From Thalassotalea sediminis (lineage in GTDB: Bacteria > Pseudomonadota > Gammaproteobacteria > Enterobacterales > Alteromonadaceae): DNA of 64,000 bases. Each line of letters begins with the position of its first letter. Positions within the stretch are counted from its first letter, which is position 1. The DNA is taken from NCBI RefSeq assembly GCF_030295915.1, contig NZ_AP027361.1:3286001-3350000 (forward strand), read 5' to 3'. Shown one piece after another: positions 26,071 to 36,826 of this stretch. The notes below the pieces were generated by a model. That model was not told the DNA's origin, searched no databases, and saw only the letters and a program-made list of their open reading frames with translations. Position numbers and translations under genes: made by a program.

Positions 26071-27006
26071 CTATAAAAATGTTAATTGAATACCTAGCCC
26101 AATGCGCTGTTGATGACGGTTATAGTCAATTAATGAGTCGCCATAGCCATTAAAGTATTGCAATAAAACTTCATAACGTTCATTTATTGGGTAAGAAAAA
26201 TTAAGCTCAACACTACCTTTATTATCACTTGTTCGTAGGTTGTTTCGGATCAGTGCCATCATATTGATATTATTAATTTCTGTACCAATACCTATTTCAC
26301 CATAACCTAAATAACGCGTAATATCTGGATTGTCATCCCCGGTGGAATCAAACGGATCTTCTTTCTTACTTTCCTCTAAGCGATACCACGCTTTTATATG
26401 ATAAAAAAATGATTCATCGCTAAAAATGGCCGCCGCATAAAGTCGATTCCAACCTCTTGATTGCAAACCACTGCGACCATTTGATTGATGCGAGGCGCCT
26501 AGTACTAATTGATTAAATTTAAACCCCATAAACGATAATTGATTTTTCCATGAATAAAATACCTCTGGTTCATAATTAGTTTCTCTGAATGGCTTTGAAC
26601 CTTCGCTGTTATATACCTGCCAGAATGACGTTGCAGTAAAGCCAAAATATAAACCCGAATTATTTTGCTCGGTTAAATAAATAGGTAATTTAATACTCAG
26701 CTGATACTTCGCTTCGATGTTATCAATATTCTTTTGATTTAACCCTTTGGCGTCTAAAGGGTTTGGATCACTTACGTAGGTAAATGGCAACAAGTAGTTT
26801 TGACGATATTGAGAAATAGAAAACGGGTTTGATGTCGCTTTACTGTTTGATTTATCGCGTTCATCTAATATCGATTTTTGTTTACTTGCCTTCGCTTGAG
26901 GTTCTGTGTAGGCATAGGCAGAATTTAAGCTCAAAACAAACAGTAAAACGATCGTACTTACAATGCCTTTCTTGCTTATTAAATGATTAATGACAACTTG
27001 ATGCAT
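26071..27006 (-). CDS. pldA: Outer membrane phospholipase A
   Basis: 311 aa with signal peptide ending at 'NSAYAY'. The OMPLA active site is intact: His173 and Ser175 in 'ASHQSNGRSG' and Asn187 in 'GWNRLY', with the same spacing (2 and 14 residues) as His142, Ser144 and Asn156 of the E. coli enzyme. The rest alternates as a beta-barrel and ends in 'LTFL'. It cleaves acyl chains from phospholipids misplaced in the outer leaflet. A 60-residue low-complexity stretch after the signal peptide is specific to this homologue. It precedes the phosphatase-lipid kinase gene by 18 nt. Confidence 0.92.
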   Translation of the reverse strand: MHQVVINHLISKKGIVSTIVLLFVLSLNSAYAYTEPQAKASKQKSILDERDKSNSKATSNPFSISQYRQNYLLPFTYVSDPNPLDAKGLNQKNIDNIEAKYQLSIKLPIYLTEQNNSGLYFGFTATSFWQVYNSEGSKPFRETNYEPEVFYSWKNQLSFMGFKFNQLVLGASHQSNGRSGLQSRGWNRLYAAAIFSDESFFYHIKAWYRLEESKKEDPFDSTGDDNPDITRYLGYGEIGIGTEINNINMMALIRNNLRTSDNKGSVELNFSYPINERYEVLLQYFNGYGDSLIDYNRHQQRIGLGIQLTFL

Positions 27007-27070
27007 AGTCTTCCTTAAAGATACCGAACACCATTTTGGCTCGGTTATAGGTTATATTCGGCACGAAAAA

Positions 27071-27505
27071 TTAGTGAGATGTTTGCATTTCTTGTTGATA
27101 TTTTTTCGCTAATGACTTTTTCTGTTCATCCGTTAATACGCGACCAGCTTGTTGAAAAAACTCGCGTTCCTCTTCAGCAAGATGATGTAACACTTTATGC
27201 TGCAGCGCCTTCATCGTTTTTAACCAAGCAGAAGAACTCATATCAGTTGTTTCTAGTTCTGCTAAGTATTCGTCTATTTCCTGATGCTCGGCAATACCAT
27301 GACGTGTGATATCAATAGTGCTATCTTCTGCAATCAAAGGTGCATAAAAATGACGCTCTTCGGCAACAGAATGTTGTGTTAAATGTTGTTTAAGATCACT
27401 GAAAAACGCTCTACGGCTTTTCGAGTTACCATTAGTTTCAACCAATGCTTTCATTAATAAACGTTGCTTATCATGATCACCGCGAATGGCGCTAAAAATA
27501 TCCAT
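27071..27505 (-). CDS. Hemerythrin-like HHE domain protein
   Basis: 144 aa, four-helix HHE cation-binding protein. Ligand-type residues occur in the expected order: 'RGDHDKQR', 'HSVAEERHFYAP', 'HGIAEHQEIDEY' and 'HKVLHHLAEEEREFF'. Such cytosolic proteins bind di-iron or heme-linked centres and respond to oxygen, NO or oxidative stress. A ribosome site (GAGGAG) precedes the start. It lies upstream of pldA on the same strand with a 64-nt gap. Confidence 0.88.
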   Translation of the reverse strand: MDIFSAIRGDHDKQRLLMKALVETNGNSKSRRAFFSDLKQHLTQHSVAEERHFYAPLIAEDSTIDITRHGIAEHQEIDEYLAELETTDMSSSAWLKTMKALQHKVLHHLAEEEREFFQQAGRVLTDEQKKSLAKKYQQEMQTSH

Positions 27506-27935
27506 TGTAAACTCCTCTATTACAAATTCACTTAGATATTGCTATATACATGCCAAAAGAAAAATAAACTCTTAACATATTGTTTTTATTTGGATTAATA
27601 AAGATCACGAAGAAAATTTACGCTGATAACATTGTAGTGACTATGTAAAATTTACAATACAAATGTAAGAGTCGCTAATCGCGGCAGATTTACCAACCTT
27701 TGGTACTGGCGAAGTAAAGTAACTTATTAAAAGATATTGGTTTAGCTATAAATTAAAGCCAAGCGAAATAATAATCCCGTACTAAAGTGATGACTAACAG
27801 ACTATGCTGTAATAAAATTGAGAATGACTAAATTCAGTCTACTGATACACAGAGCCCCCTAAGTAACAAAAACTGCGTACGAACAATTATTATTACGCAG
27901 ATGATCACAGCCATTTAAACAGAGCTCATGGAATT
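27506..27935. other. Intergenic region with no recognised gene
   Basis: About 430 nt between divergent genes (hemerythrin and DUF2721). It is AT-rich and should hold both promoters. I see no tRNA, strong terminator or credible small ORF; only a short TACCA/TGGTA stem near 27690. Confidence 0.4.
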
Positions 27936-28418
27936 ATGAATAATCAGATCTTAGACATTATTACGATTGGCGGGGTTATACAGTCAGCTGTAGCACCTGT
28001 GTTTTTGATAACGGGCGTTGCATCGCTTTTAGGGGTACTATCAAACAGACTTGCTAGAGCAATGGAGAGAGCCCGCAATTTAGAGTTTGCGATACCTAAC
28101 ACAGAAGACAGTTCATTAAAAAAAGCGCAATTTAATGAGCTCGACTACTTATGGACACGTATTTCGGTGCTCAATAAGTCGTATACCCTATGCTCATTGT
28201 GTGCCTTACTTTTATGTTTTGTTATTGTATTACTCTTTGTTAGTCATATATTTGCGATAAATTTATCAACAAGTATAGCCATGGTCTTTATTGCCGCCAT
28301 GCTCAGCTTGATCATCGGACTAATAATGTCATTACGAGAAGTATTCATTGCAACGAAAGCCCTTCGCGCCCGCTTTAAAGAAAGAAATATAGACAAAGAA
28401 ATGATCTTAAAAGAGTAG
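27936..28418 (+). CDS. DUF2721 membrane protein
   Basis: 160 aa. The opening 'IQSAVAPVFLITGVASLLGVL' followed by 'NRLARAMERARNLE' is the signature of DUF2721. Three hydrophobic helices flank a charged coiled segment. The family is an uncharacterised inner-membrane protein of proteobacteria. It is transcribed alone. Confidence 0.83.
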   Translation: MNNQILDIITIGGVIQSAVAPVFLITGVASLLGVLSNRLARAMERARNLEFAIPNTEDSSLKKAQFNELDYLWTRISVLNKSYTLCSLCALLLCFVIVLLFVSHIFAINLSTSIAMVFIAAMLSLIIGLIMSLREVFIATKALRARFKERNIDKEMILKE

Positions 28419-28712
28419 TATACATAGTGAGAATGGCACCAATACAAGCACCTTTAACAGTACCTCCAATTGCTTGTATCGAATAAAAGAATCAATAACA
28501 CTCGAAATATGGCATGCTAGAGACGTATTTTATCTATCTGAAAACAAGAAGTACGTGACCATCAAATGCGGATTGTCAAAGTCAATATTTAAAAGTACAG
28601 CGTTGTGATAACAGTACAAAAAATTTGAAAATGAAATTACATAATCAAATTAGAAAACACTAAAAGGGCATCAATTATCATCAACACATTTGATTCTTAA
28701 GTTGCAAATTTA

Positions 28713-28752
28713 AGGCTATTTCAAACTCGCCGAAGCTAGTTTGAAATAGCCT
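28713..28752 (-). terminator. Long hairpin after the 28764 gene
   Basis: Perfect 15-bp arms (28713-28727 and 28738-28752) around a 10-nt loop, 11 nt past the stop of the minus-strand gene. It ends in AT-rich sequence without a strong T run, so it may terminate or protect the transcript. The rest of 28419-28712 shows nothing recognisable. Confidence 0.6.
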
Positions 28753-28763
28753 AATTAAATTAT

Positions 28764-29705
28764 TTATTTGCAAATTAACCTAGCAACGGCTTCACCATTG
28801 GCTTTTCTTTCAATAACATATTCACAATCTTTAATCGATGTACTGCCGCCTCCGGTATAACCACCATTGGTAATCACTTGAACACCTCGAACTTCTAACT
28901 GATGCCACCAATCAACAAAGTGCCCCATATGACCAGTATTACTAGCGCTTAACTCCTCTCCACTTCTATATGAGCCTAAACCAGATGATACTGTAGGAAT
29001 AATATTTCCTTGTTTATCCAAAACATGTTTGAGCGATAAAACGATCTTTACTTTAGTACCGTTCACTGTTGCTAAGCCAATATTCATTTCAGCCGATGTA
29101 CCGTCAGTAAACAAAATAATCAATTGACTTGATAGGTTTAATGTTGTGCCAATAAATGGTAGTGAAATTGACAAATTTGCTTTCAGCGTTTGATTTTGCG
29201 CATCAATGATAACAAATTGTTCTTTAACAGTTGGATCATTCATAATTCTATTACTCATCATACCAGCAAATTGTTGAGGGTAACTGGCAATTTGAAAACC
29301 ACTTTCAAACTCATCATTTGCAGCTAATTCGATGGTACTGATTGACTCATCTATATATTGAATTGCATCACGACTCGCAATAAATGCATTTTTTACTGTT
29401 GAAGAAAGTGCTGAACTTTTATTATGTGTACTAATAAGTTCAACATAAAAATCATCTACTTGGCCAACTTCGCCATTATTTTGCTGAAATGCGCGATATT
29501 CATCAATAATAAAATCATTGCCTTGCTGATCAATAATCCAAATTTTTTGACCATCGATAAAGGCTGCAGTCTGCGCTCTAACTTGTTTCCCTTGCACACT
29601 ACAATAATTACAGTTGATAGCACTAGTTTGCTGAAACGCTTGCGCATTGGTTGGATTAAAAGCACTAAAAATAACGAACAGTAAAATAACAGACTTCACG
29701 GGCAT
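28764..29705 (-). CDS. Secreted protein of unknown function
   Basis: 313 aa, family not recognised. The signal peptide ends about 'PTNAQA', followed by 'INCNYCSVQGKQVRAQ', a CxxC pair near the mature N-terminus that may form a disulfide. Two further Cys sit at the C-terminus ('DCEYVIER', 'RLICK'). The middle is beta-rich. ACAAGGAGT precedes the start. It ends just before a long hairpin and lies directly left of the tRNA-Leu locus hit by the mobile element. Confidence 0.6.
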   Translation of the reverse strand: MPVKSVILLFVIFSAFNPTNAQAFQQTSAINCNYCSVQGKQVRAQTAAFIDGQKIWIIDQQGNDFIIDEYRAFQQNNGEVGQVDDFYVELISTHNKSSALSSTVKNAFIASRDAIQYIDESISTIELAANDEFESGFQIASYPQQFAGMMSNRIMNDPTVKEQFVIIDAQNQTLKANLSISLPFIGTTLNLSSQLIILFTDGTSAEMNIGLATVNGTKVKIVLSLKHVLDKQGNIIPTVSSGLGSYRSGEELSASNTGHMGHFVDWWHQLEVRGVQVITNGGYTGGGSTSIKDCEYVIERKANGEAVARLICK

Positions 29706-29936
29706 AACTCCTTGTTTATAATTTGATTTCCTATCTATAAATCAGTTTAAAAGCTGATTTATAATACTCATAATGAATATATCTCACAAAGTAAAGTAAA
29801 AACTTTAAGGGGCACACATAAAAAGCTCACAACACGAGCTCAGAATCGCTATAAATAATTAAATGTAGCGTTTTATAGACCTTATTAAACGAACGTGATT
29901 AGCAGCTAGACATAAACTTAAAGGAAAATTGAACAC

Positions 29937-29962
29937 AAAAAAACCAGCTAGATAGCTGGTTT
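29937..29962 (-). terminator. Terminator of the original host tRNA-Leu gene
   Basis: AAACCAGCTA-ga-TAGCTGGTTT, with seven As on the plus-strand left side that give a T run in minus-strand transcripts. It lies 33 nt after the tRNA 3' end. Confidence 0.8.
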
Positions 29963-29994
29963 AAGTTTCTCTACTCTCAATTAAGTAAAGAAAA

Positions 29995-30050
29995 TGGTAC
30001 CGGAAGCCGGACTTGAACCGGCACGCCCGCAAAGGCAACGGATTTTGAAT
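29995..30050 (-). pseudogene. 3' half of host tRNA-Leu(CAA), cut off by the mobile element
   Basis: On the minus strand this reads from the anticodon loop (ATTCAAAAT) through the anticodon 3' stem, variable arm, T arm (GCCGGTTCAAGTCCGGC) and acceptor to an encoded CCA. The matching 5' half is at 46736-46775. Joining the two at the shared 9-bp core gives an 87-nt tRNA with all stems paired and anticodon CAA. Confidence 0.9.
30042..30050. repeat. attL core
   Basis: ATTTTGAAT, identical to 46736-46744; flanks differ immediately on both sides (GG before and AT after here; AA before and CC after at the right end). Confidence 0.85.
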
Positions 30051-30105
30051 ATAACATGCTTATAAATAACAATTGATATCAACAAGTTAAAACAAAGATC
30101 AAGCA

Positions 30106-30125
30106 CTTTGCAAATTCTTTGCAAA
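30106..30125. promoter_or_regulatory. Paired CTTTGCAAA arm-type sites, left end
   Basis: Two exact CTTTGCAAA copies at 30106-30114 and 30117-30125, one helical turn apart, between attL and the integrase start. Matching copies occur near the right end, so these are likely binding sites for the recombinase arm domain or a directionality factor. Confidence 0.6.
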
Positions 30126-30154
30126 TAATCAAGTTTTCATGAATACTAGCGTTT

Positions 30155-31426
30155 ATGACGACTCAAACAGAACGCCACGACATCCAAGACGGATTGTACG
30201 TTTACAAACAAAACAATAGCGAACGTTGGTACTCTCGCTTTGTACTTTATGGTAAATGGTACAGTAAAGCCACTAAAGAAAAAGAACTAGATAAAGCTAT
30301 TGCCCGTGCCCATATTACCTTTATGGAGTTTAAAGTTAAGGCTGAAAATAATTTACTAGTTAATAGTAAACGCTTTAAAGATGTTGCTAACCGAGTCATT
30401 AGCAAGCTTCAATCCGAGTTAAAAAATGGTGCTGGTAAAATTACCTACCGTGATTATATTCAAGCTCTAAACAAATATCATATAAAGTTCTTCGATAGAA
30501 CCTATATCACTAACATTGATCAACAAAAGATTAATGCCTTCAATGAATGGCGTGAAAAACAGCTGGGTCGTATACCTGCTAAGTCGACGTTACTCACCCA
30601 TAACTCTGCAATGAATTTGGTTTTTAAAGAAGCCATCGAACACAAATGGATGATTGCAGCCCAAGTACCTGTGCTATTTACCAAAGGTGAAATGGGGAAA
30701 AGACGTGTAGCTTTCAGCCAAGAAGAATATGATAAAGTTTATGATACTGTTCTAGATATGGCCGGAAATAGCAGAAAGAAAAAAACAAAACAGATACGTG
30801 AATTACTTCTTAGCTATATGGAGTTTTGCGTTAATACTGGTATTAGACCCGGTACAGAAATGGAAGGCATTACTTGGGGTGATATTGAAATGACTCGTCA
30901 AGGTCATAATGTTCGTTTCAAAGTTAAAGTCCGTAAAGGTAAAACTACTAAACATACTGGCACTAGAACAGTTATAGCCCGTGATCAAGTATGGGATTGT
31001 TTAGAGGAATTACGTGAACGTTTTCCAAATCGTAAACCAAATGATAAATTATTTCGGCTTGAAGACGGTGAACGCACTAATGAATTGGGGGTAACGTTCA
31101 GAAAAGCATTAGAAGAATGCGGTTTAAAAGGTTCAGCAGATGAGCCAAGAACATTATATTCATTGCGCCATAGCTATATTACATGGCAACTATTACGTCG
31201 TGATTTACGCTTAGATATTTTAGCTAAACAATGCGGAACTAGTGTTGCAATGATCGAACAGCACTACTCTCACGTTGTTCCAAGCATGTTCGAAGAAGAG
31301 CTTTCAGGTGTGAAGTTCGCAGCAAAGCCTAAGAAAGAAAAGCCACCGACAAAAAAAGTACTAGCGACATTAGAAAATAGATTTAAAAGCTGGGAAGCCG
31401 AATTTAAAAAACGTGGCTGTATTTAA
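30155..31426 (+). CDS. Tyrosine recombinase (integrase) of the tRNA-Leu element
   Basis: 423 aa. The C-terminal catalytic domain keeps the key residues: Arg in 'NTGIRPGTE', Lys in the beta-hairpin region 'RKGKTTKHTG', 'YSLRHSYIT' (second Arg and His), and the nucleophile Tyr in 'IEQHYSHV'. The N-terminal 60 residues resemble an arm-binding domain, and a core-binding SAM-like domain spans about 65-185. It sits about 100 nt inside attL and reads into the element. It should cut at the tRNA anticodon-loop core. Confidence 0.93.
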   Translation: MTTQTERHDIQDGLYVYKQNNSERWYSRFVLYGKWYSKATKEKELDKAIARAHITFMEFKVKAENNLLVNSKRFKDVANRVISKLQSELKNGAGKITYRDYIQALNKYHIKFFDRTYITNIDQQKINAFNEWREKQLGRIPAKSTLLTHNSAMNLVFKEAIEHKWMIAAQVPVLFTKGEMGKRRVAFSQEEYDKVYDTVLDMAGNSRKKKTKQIRELLLSYMEFCVNTGIRPGTEMEGITWGDIEMTRQGHNVRFKVKVRKGKTTKHTGTRTVIARDQVWDCLEELRERFPNRKPNDKLFRLEDGERTNELGVTFRKALEECGLKGSADEPRTLYSLRHSYITWQLLRRDLRLDILAKQCGTSVAMIEQHYSHVVPSMFEEELSGVKFAAKPKKEKPPTKKVLATLENRFKSWEAEFKKRGCI

Positions 31427-31610
31427 TACAACCACGCTCAACAAGACCCGACACATAAGTTAACTTCACCAATACTCATAACACTATGTTTTTAATTAGT
31501 TTTTATTAAAGTGTAATTTTTGAATTTTGACAGTAAAATTTTTCACGAAAGCGAATGATCTCGTTCTCAAATCCCGAAATCAGCTTTAGTATCGCTAATA
31601 AATTTTACGT

Positions 31611-31715
31611 TTAAACTTTTAGAAAGCCTGGACTTCCCATACACTCCGTTGCGGCAAAGGTAATTTGACTGATAAAATATAATACAATTCCAAAACTTAA
31701 GTGCCTCATAGACAT
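31611..31715 (-). pseudogene. Truncated inverted copy of the 5' end of the 33360 gene
   Basis: Within an inverted duplication (31640-31758) of 33311-33429. The copied ATG and about 25 codons, including the signal peptide, are kept, then the frame diverges into unrelated codons and stops after 34 aa. It reads as a gene fragment left by a rearrangement. Confidence 0.6.
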
Positions 31716-31758
31716 ATCCTTATTTTCTAATATTCAACTTATAAATATTTAACAAATG
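31640..31758 (-). repeat. Left copy of a 119-bp inverted repeat
   Basis: Reverse complement of 33311-33429 with 4 mismatches over 119 bp by hand alignment. The two copies flank the IS3-family element. The rest of 31427-31918 has no gene I can support. Confidence 0.85.
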
Positions 31759-31918
31759 AAAAGCAATATCGCGCACGACACTTTTATTAACAATTTTAAA
31801 TGTAATAATTTTGGTAAAAATTTTTTAATTGAAGTTTCATACGACTCAGAAACTACCTGCTAACACAAAGGTGATATTCTTTGATCTAAAATTGACTAGC
31901 ATCTATACATTCACTCCA

Positions 31919-33223
<1,305 letters not shown>

Positions 33224-33241
33224 CCATGTTTATTAAGTGCT

Positions 33242-33325
33242 CATTTACATTTGTTAAATATTAGTTTACGTTTGTTAAATATTAGTTTACATTTGTTAAA
33301 TATTAGTTTACGTTTGTTACATATT
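33242..33325 (+). repeat. Four tandem copies of a 21-bp repeat
   Basis: Units at 33242-33262, 33263-33283, 33284-33304 and 33305-33325. Each has a TTTAC(A/G)TTTGTTA half and an AAATATT half; copies 2 and 3 differ at one base. They lie directly upstream of the 33360 gene. Only one partial unit is present in the inverted copy at 31740-31758. Could bind a regulator or be a replication-slippage array. Confidence 0.8.
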
Positions 33326-33429
33326 TATAAGTTGAATATTAGAAAATAAGGATATGTCTATGAGGCACTTAAGTTTTGGAATTGTATTATATTTTATCAG
33401 TCAAATCACCTTTGCCGCAACGGAATGTA
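33311..33429 (+). repeat. Right copy of the 119-bp inverted repeat
   Basis: Matches the reverse complement of 31640-31758. It covers the leader, ribosome site and first 23 or so codons of the 33360 gene. Confidence 0.85.
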
Positions 33430-33878
33430 GGACCTATTCGACAGGAGAAGATGGTTATCAATCTTCTATTTATGCTTGTTTTTGGAAACCAGATCCTGGT
33501 CAAAATAGTTTAGGTGGAAGTGATACGTCAGTTGCTGATTATCTAAACGGACAAATAGGAGCTAAGCTCCCAACACAACAACAGTTAGAAAATCAAATTC
33601 AAGATGCTGAAGATAATTTCAAAAAGTGCATTAATTCAGCAAATAATGGTATACCCACCTGTTATAAAGATCGAATCGATGAAACCTATGCTCTTTGGGT
33701 AGGGTGCGTTACTTTATTTACTGCAGGGACTAGTGGTCCTCCCAGTCCTTTAACAATCGTAGGTACTTTAGGTGTTGCAGGTTGTGATAAAACGGCTAAT
33801 TACGAGTATCAAAGAAGTGAAAAAGTATGTAAAGACCAAGCTGCTAAGAAAAAAGAACAATGTACATTTGAGGTTTAA
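33360..33878 (+). CDS. Secreted Cys-containing protein of unknown function
   Basis: 172 aa from the ATG at 33360, spaced 7 nt from AAGGA; the ATG at 33354 is too close to that site. A signal peptide ends about 'QITFAATE'. The mature protein has eight Cys ('TECRTYS', 'IYACFW', 'KKCINS', 'PTCYKD', 'VGCVT', 'AGCDK', 'KVCKD', 'EQCTF'), suggesting disulfides in the periplasm or outside. A Gly/Pro-rich segment 'TAGTSGPPSPLTIVGTLG' sits in the middle. No family recognised. The next gene is a membrane ankyrin protein, so the two may act as a pair. Its 5' end is duplicated in inverted form at 31640-31758. Confidence 0.6.
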   Translation: MRHLSFGIVLYFISQITFAATECRTYSTGEDGYQSSIYACFWKPDPGQNSLGGSDTSVADYLNGQIGAKLPTQQQLENQIQDAEDNFKKCINSANNGIPTCYKDRIDETYALWVGCVTLFTAGTSGPPSPLTIVGTLGVAGCDKTANYEYQRSEKVCKDQAAKKKEQCTFEV

Positions 33879-33924
33879 TCTTTCACAAATTCAATCTGTG
33901 TGATTTGGTCTTAGTGTGATTAAA

Positions 33925-35919
33925 ATGAGTTATTTCTTCAAAAGTAGGTTTATGAAGTTAATTTTAACAAGTATACTGGGCATTATCGTTCTAGTGGTTG
34001 CAATGTACTTTTATAATAAAATTACTCTAGAAAAGATTCCACCCAAGCCAGAAAATAGAACAATCTATTCAAAAACAAAGAAAGAAGAAAATAACGAAGA
34101 GTTTTTTTCAAATAAAACTGATAAATTTGAACAACTCGATATCAAATCGTGCCATAGCTACTTAAACTCTGAACAACCAAATAGGGATTGGGCTATTAAT
34201 GCTCGCAACTATATAATTTACTACTCTAAAGAGGTAAATATTGACAATGCGGATGAATTTGCCCTCTACTCAGGTATTGGCGTTTATAGAAACCGCATTT
34301 TAAGAGGTTTTAATCCAAAATACTTTGTAAAACCTAAGTTTGACGATATTGATTTTGAGTTGCAAGAAAATTCAACAGAAAAACTATTCAAAAAATTATT
34401 AACCAAACAAACTAGTGAAGAAATGTTGACATTCATTTCTAATTTACCTAATAAAAATAGTTATTTTCTAAATGGAGGTAAACTCAAGCATATATTAGGT
34501 TTCGCAGCACAATATAAATATAACAACTCTCTACTAGATGTCATCGAGTTAGGTATTCCTGTTTTTTATTCAGATATTGTTGATTTAATCAAAGCCGATA
34601 TCGACACGTCGATATTAATTAAAGTAACGGAATATAGTAACTTATCAATTTCAAAAAGATTAAAAGGCTCTTTTGCTTATACATCTTTAGCGAATATAGC
34701 TTTAAAATATGAGCGTTTCGACTTTGCATATTTTTTAATAGAAGCTGGCAGCCCAACGAACCCTGATTCTTATAGTGAAAATGGATTAGATATCCTTACA
34801 AAGCACCGCAATAAGATGTCCCAAGATGAATTTATAAAGTTATTTGAAAAAATACGAATTAATACACATCAGCCATTCAACAAACATTTAGGTAAAGCCA
34901 TAAACAAACACCTCAAAACTATTGGATATACTGATAGTGATACATTTTTTGTGTTTGATAAAAAATTAATGCGAGAAGACATCGTCATCGAGCAGTTAGT
35001 AGATGATATGCATAAGCAATTATTAACAAATTTTTCTTCTGTAGACCCTGAAGATCTCCCTAAACATTGCATAAACCCTCTTGGCTTGCTTTATACAAAC
35101 TTAGCGCTAACTTTAGGTCAACAAAAACAAAGCACTCTCCACTCTTATCAATATATTGTTGAAAATGATGATCTGATGTTTGACAAAATATTACAAACCT
35201 TTGGTAATGCTGAGCTAGCTATTAAGTTTATCGGTGAAGAAAAAACACTTGAATCTAAAAGAAAAGTATATTCTATAAAATCTAAACAAGCGCTGAATCA
35301 AGCTTCATCCGCAACTGAAACGAAAACTGAGTATATTTTGAGTGAAGATGTTATTAACAAGATCTTTGAACTAGCGCGACAAAGGCGCTGGGATGAAGCG
35401 ATAACCCTTTTGAAGAGTAGTAACATAGATGAAAAAGAAATTTATACTGGATTGTTGCATGTTGCCATTTATACTAATGCTGAAATTAAAACAGTAGATT
35501 GGCTCATATATAAAGGTGGAGAGCTATTAGAGTCAACAATTTTCACTTTAATTCAAACTAATAATGTTAAATTAGCGGAATTTCTATTAAAAAATGGACT
35601 AAACATCAACTACATTGATGCATTTGGAAACACATCAATTTCAAATTCGGTAAAATTTGAAAAGCTTAATATGTTGAAGTTTTTGTTAAAGAATGGAGCT
35701 GAGAAGAATATGTTCAGTACTAATTATAACGCCTTAGACTTCGCATTATTACAACTTGGTAAAGGAAAAGATATGATTGAGTACATTGATGAACTATTGA
35801 TGAGTGGTTATGTTGTCGAATTAAGTCACATCCAAATTATCGAGAAAATAAAAAAAACTAACCTTAAAATTTATAATAAACTAGTAAATAACAATCCAGT
35901 TTTTATCTTAAATGAATAG
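33925..35919 (+). CDS. Membrane-anchored ankyrin-repeat protein
   Basis: 664 aa from the ATG at 33925 (a GTG at 33916 is also in frame; neither has a strong ribosome site). One N-terminal helix ('LILTSILGIIVLVVAMYF') anchors a long soluble domain. The C-terminal third has ankyrin-like units: 'LLHVAIYTNAEIKTVDWLIYKG', 'TLIQTNNVKLAEFLLKNGLN' and 'VKFEKLNMLKFLLKNGAE' in shortened form. A helical region of about 400 residues of unknown type lies between. Very AT-rich. It follows a secreted Cys-rich protein by 46 nt and overlaps a small membrane protein gene. Periplasmic ankyrin proteins often act as inhibitors or immunity proteins; that role is a guess here. Confidence 0.65.
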   Translation: MSYFFKSRFMKLILTSILGIIVLVVAMYFYNKITLEKIPPKPENRTIYSKTKKEENNEEFFSNKTDKFEQLDIKSCHSYLNSEQPNRDWAINARNYIIYYSKEVNIDNADEFALYSGIGVYRNRILRGFNPKYFVKPKFDDIDFELQENSTEKLFKKLLTKQTSEEMLTFISNLPNKNSYFLNGGKLKHILGFAAQYKYNNSLLDVIELGIPVFYSDIVDLIKADIDTSILIKVTEYSNLSISKRLKGSFAYTSLANIALKYERFDFAYFLIEAGSPTNPDSYSENGLDILTKHRNKMSQDEFIKLFEKIRINTHQPFNKHLGKAINKHLKTIGYTDSDTFFVFDKKLMREDIVIEQLVDDMHKQLLTNFSSVDPEDLPKHCINPLGLLYTNLALTLGQQKQSTLHSYQYIVENDDLMFDKILQTFGNAELAIKFIGEEKTLESKRKVYSIKSKQALNQASSATETKTEYILSEDVINKIFELARQRRWDEAITLLKSSNIDEKEIYTGLLHVAIYTNAEIKTVDWLIYKGGELLESTIFTLIQTNNVKLAEFLLKNGLNINYIDAFGNTSISNSVKFEKLNMLKFLLKNGAEKNMFSTNYNALDFALLQLGKGKDMIEYIDELLMSGYVVELSHIQIIEKIKKTNLKIYNKLVNNNPVFILNE

Positions 35920-36094
35920 TAATATGACTAAATATAAAATTTTCAATATACTGAACATTATCGCTTTAACGGCCCTTTTAACCTATACTGAAACTAATAC
36001 TTATCTGATTATATTCGTTTGTACCGCCTTTTCTTTTATAAGCTATAACCTCTTTAATTTAGAGAATAAACTTGATGCAATGGGTAAAAAATAA
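35912..36094 (+). CDS. Small membrane protein
   Basis: 60 aa overlapping the end of the ankyrin gene by 8 nt. Two hydrophobic helices ('IFNILNIIALTALLTY' and 'YLIIFVCTAFSFISYNLF') and a charged tail 'NKLDAMGKK'. The translational overlap favours a real gene; the ATG at 35924 is an alternative start. No family recognised. Confidence 0.5.
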   Translation: MNSNMTKYKIFNILNIIALTALLTYTETNTYLIIFVCTAFSFISYNLFNLENKLDAMGKK

Positions 36095-36192
36095 ATATTT
36101 AATCAAAAGTTTTAGTGGGTATAACCGCTTAAATAGTTTTTCCCACATTCCCGGATTATTTGAAATTTCCGATAAACAGCTTTATGTAGTGA

Positions 36193-36826
<634 letters not shown>

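Noticed and set aside
29995..30050. Looks like a complete tRNA on the minus strand next to the integrase
   Set aside because: It has only the anticodon loop to CCA part; the 5' half is 16.7 kb away.
33242..33325. Short CRISPR array
   Set aside because: The 21-bp units are directly abutting with no spacers and no cas genes nearby.
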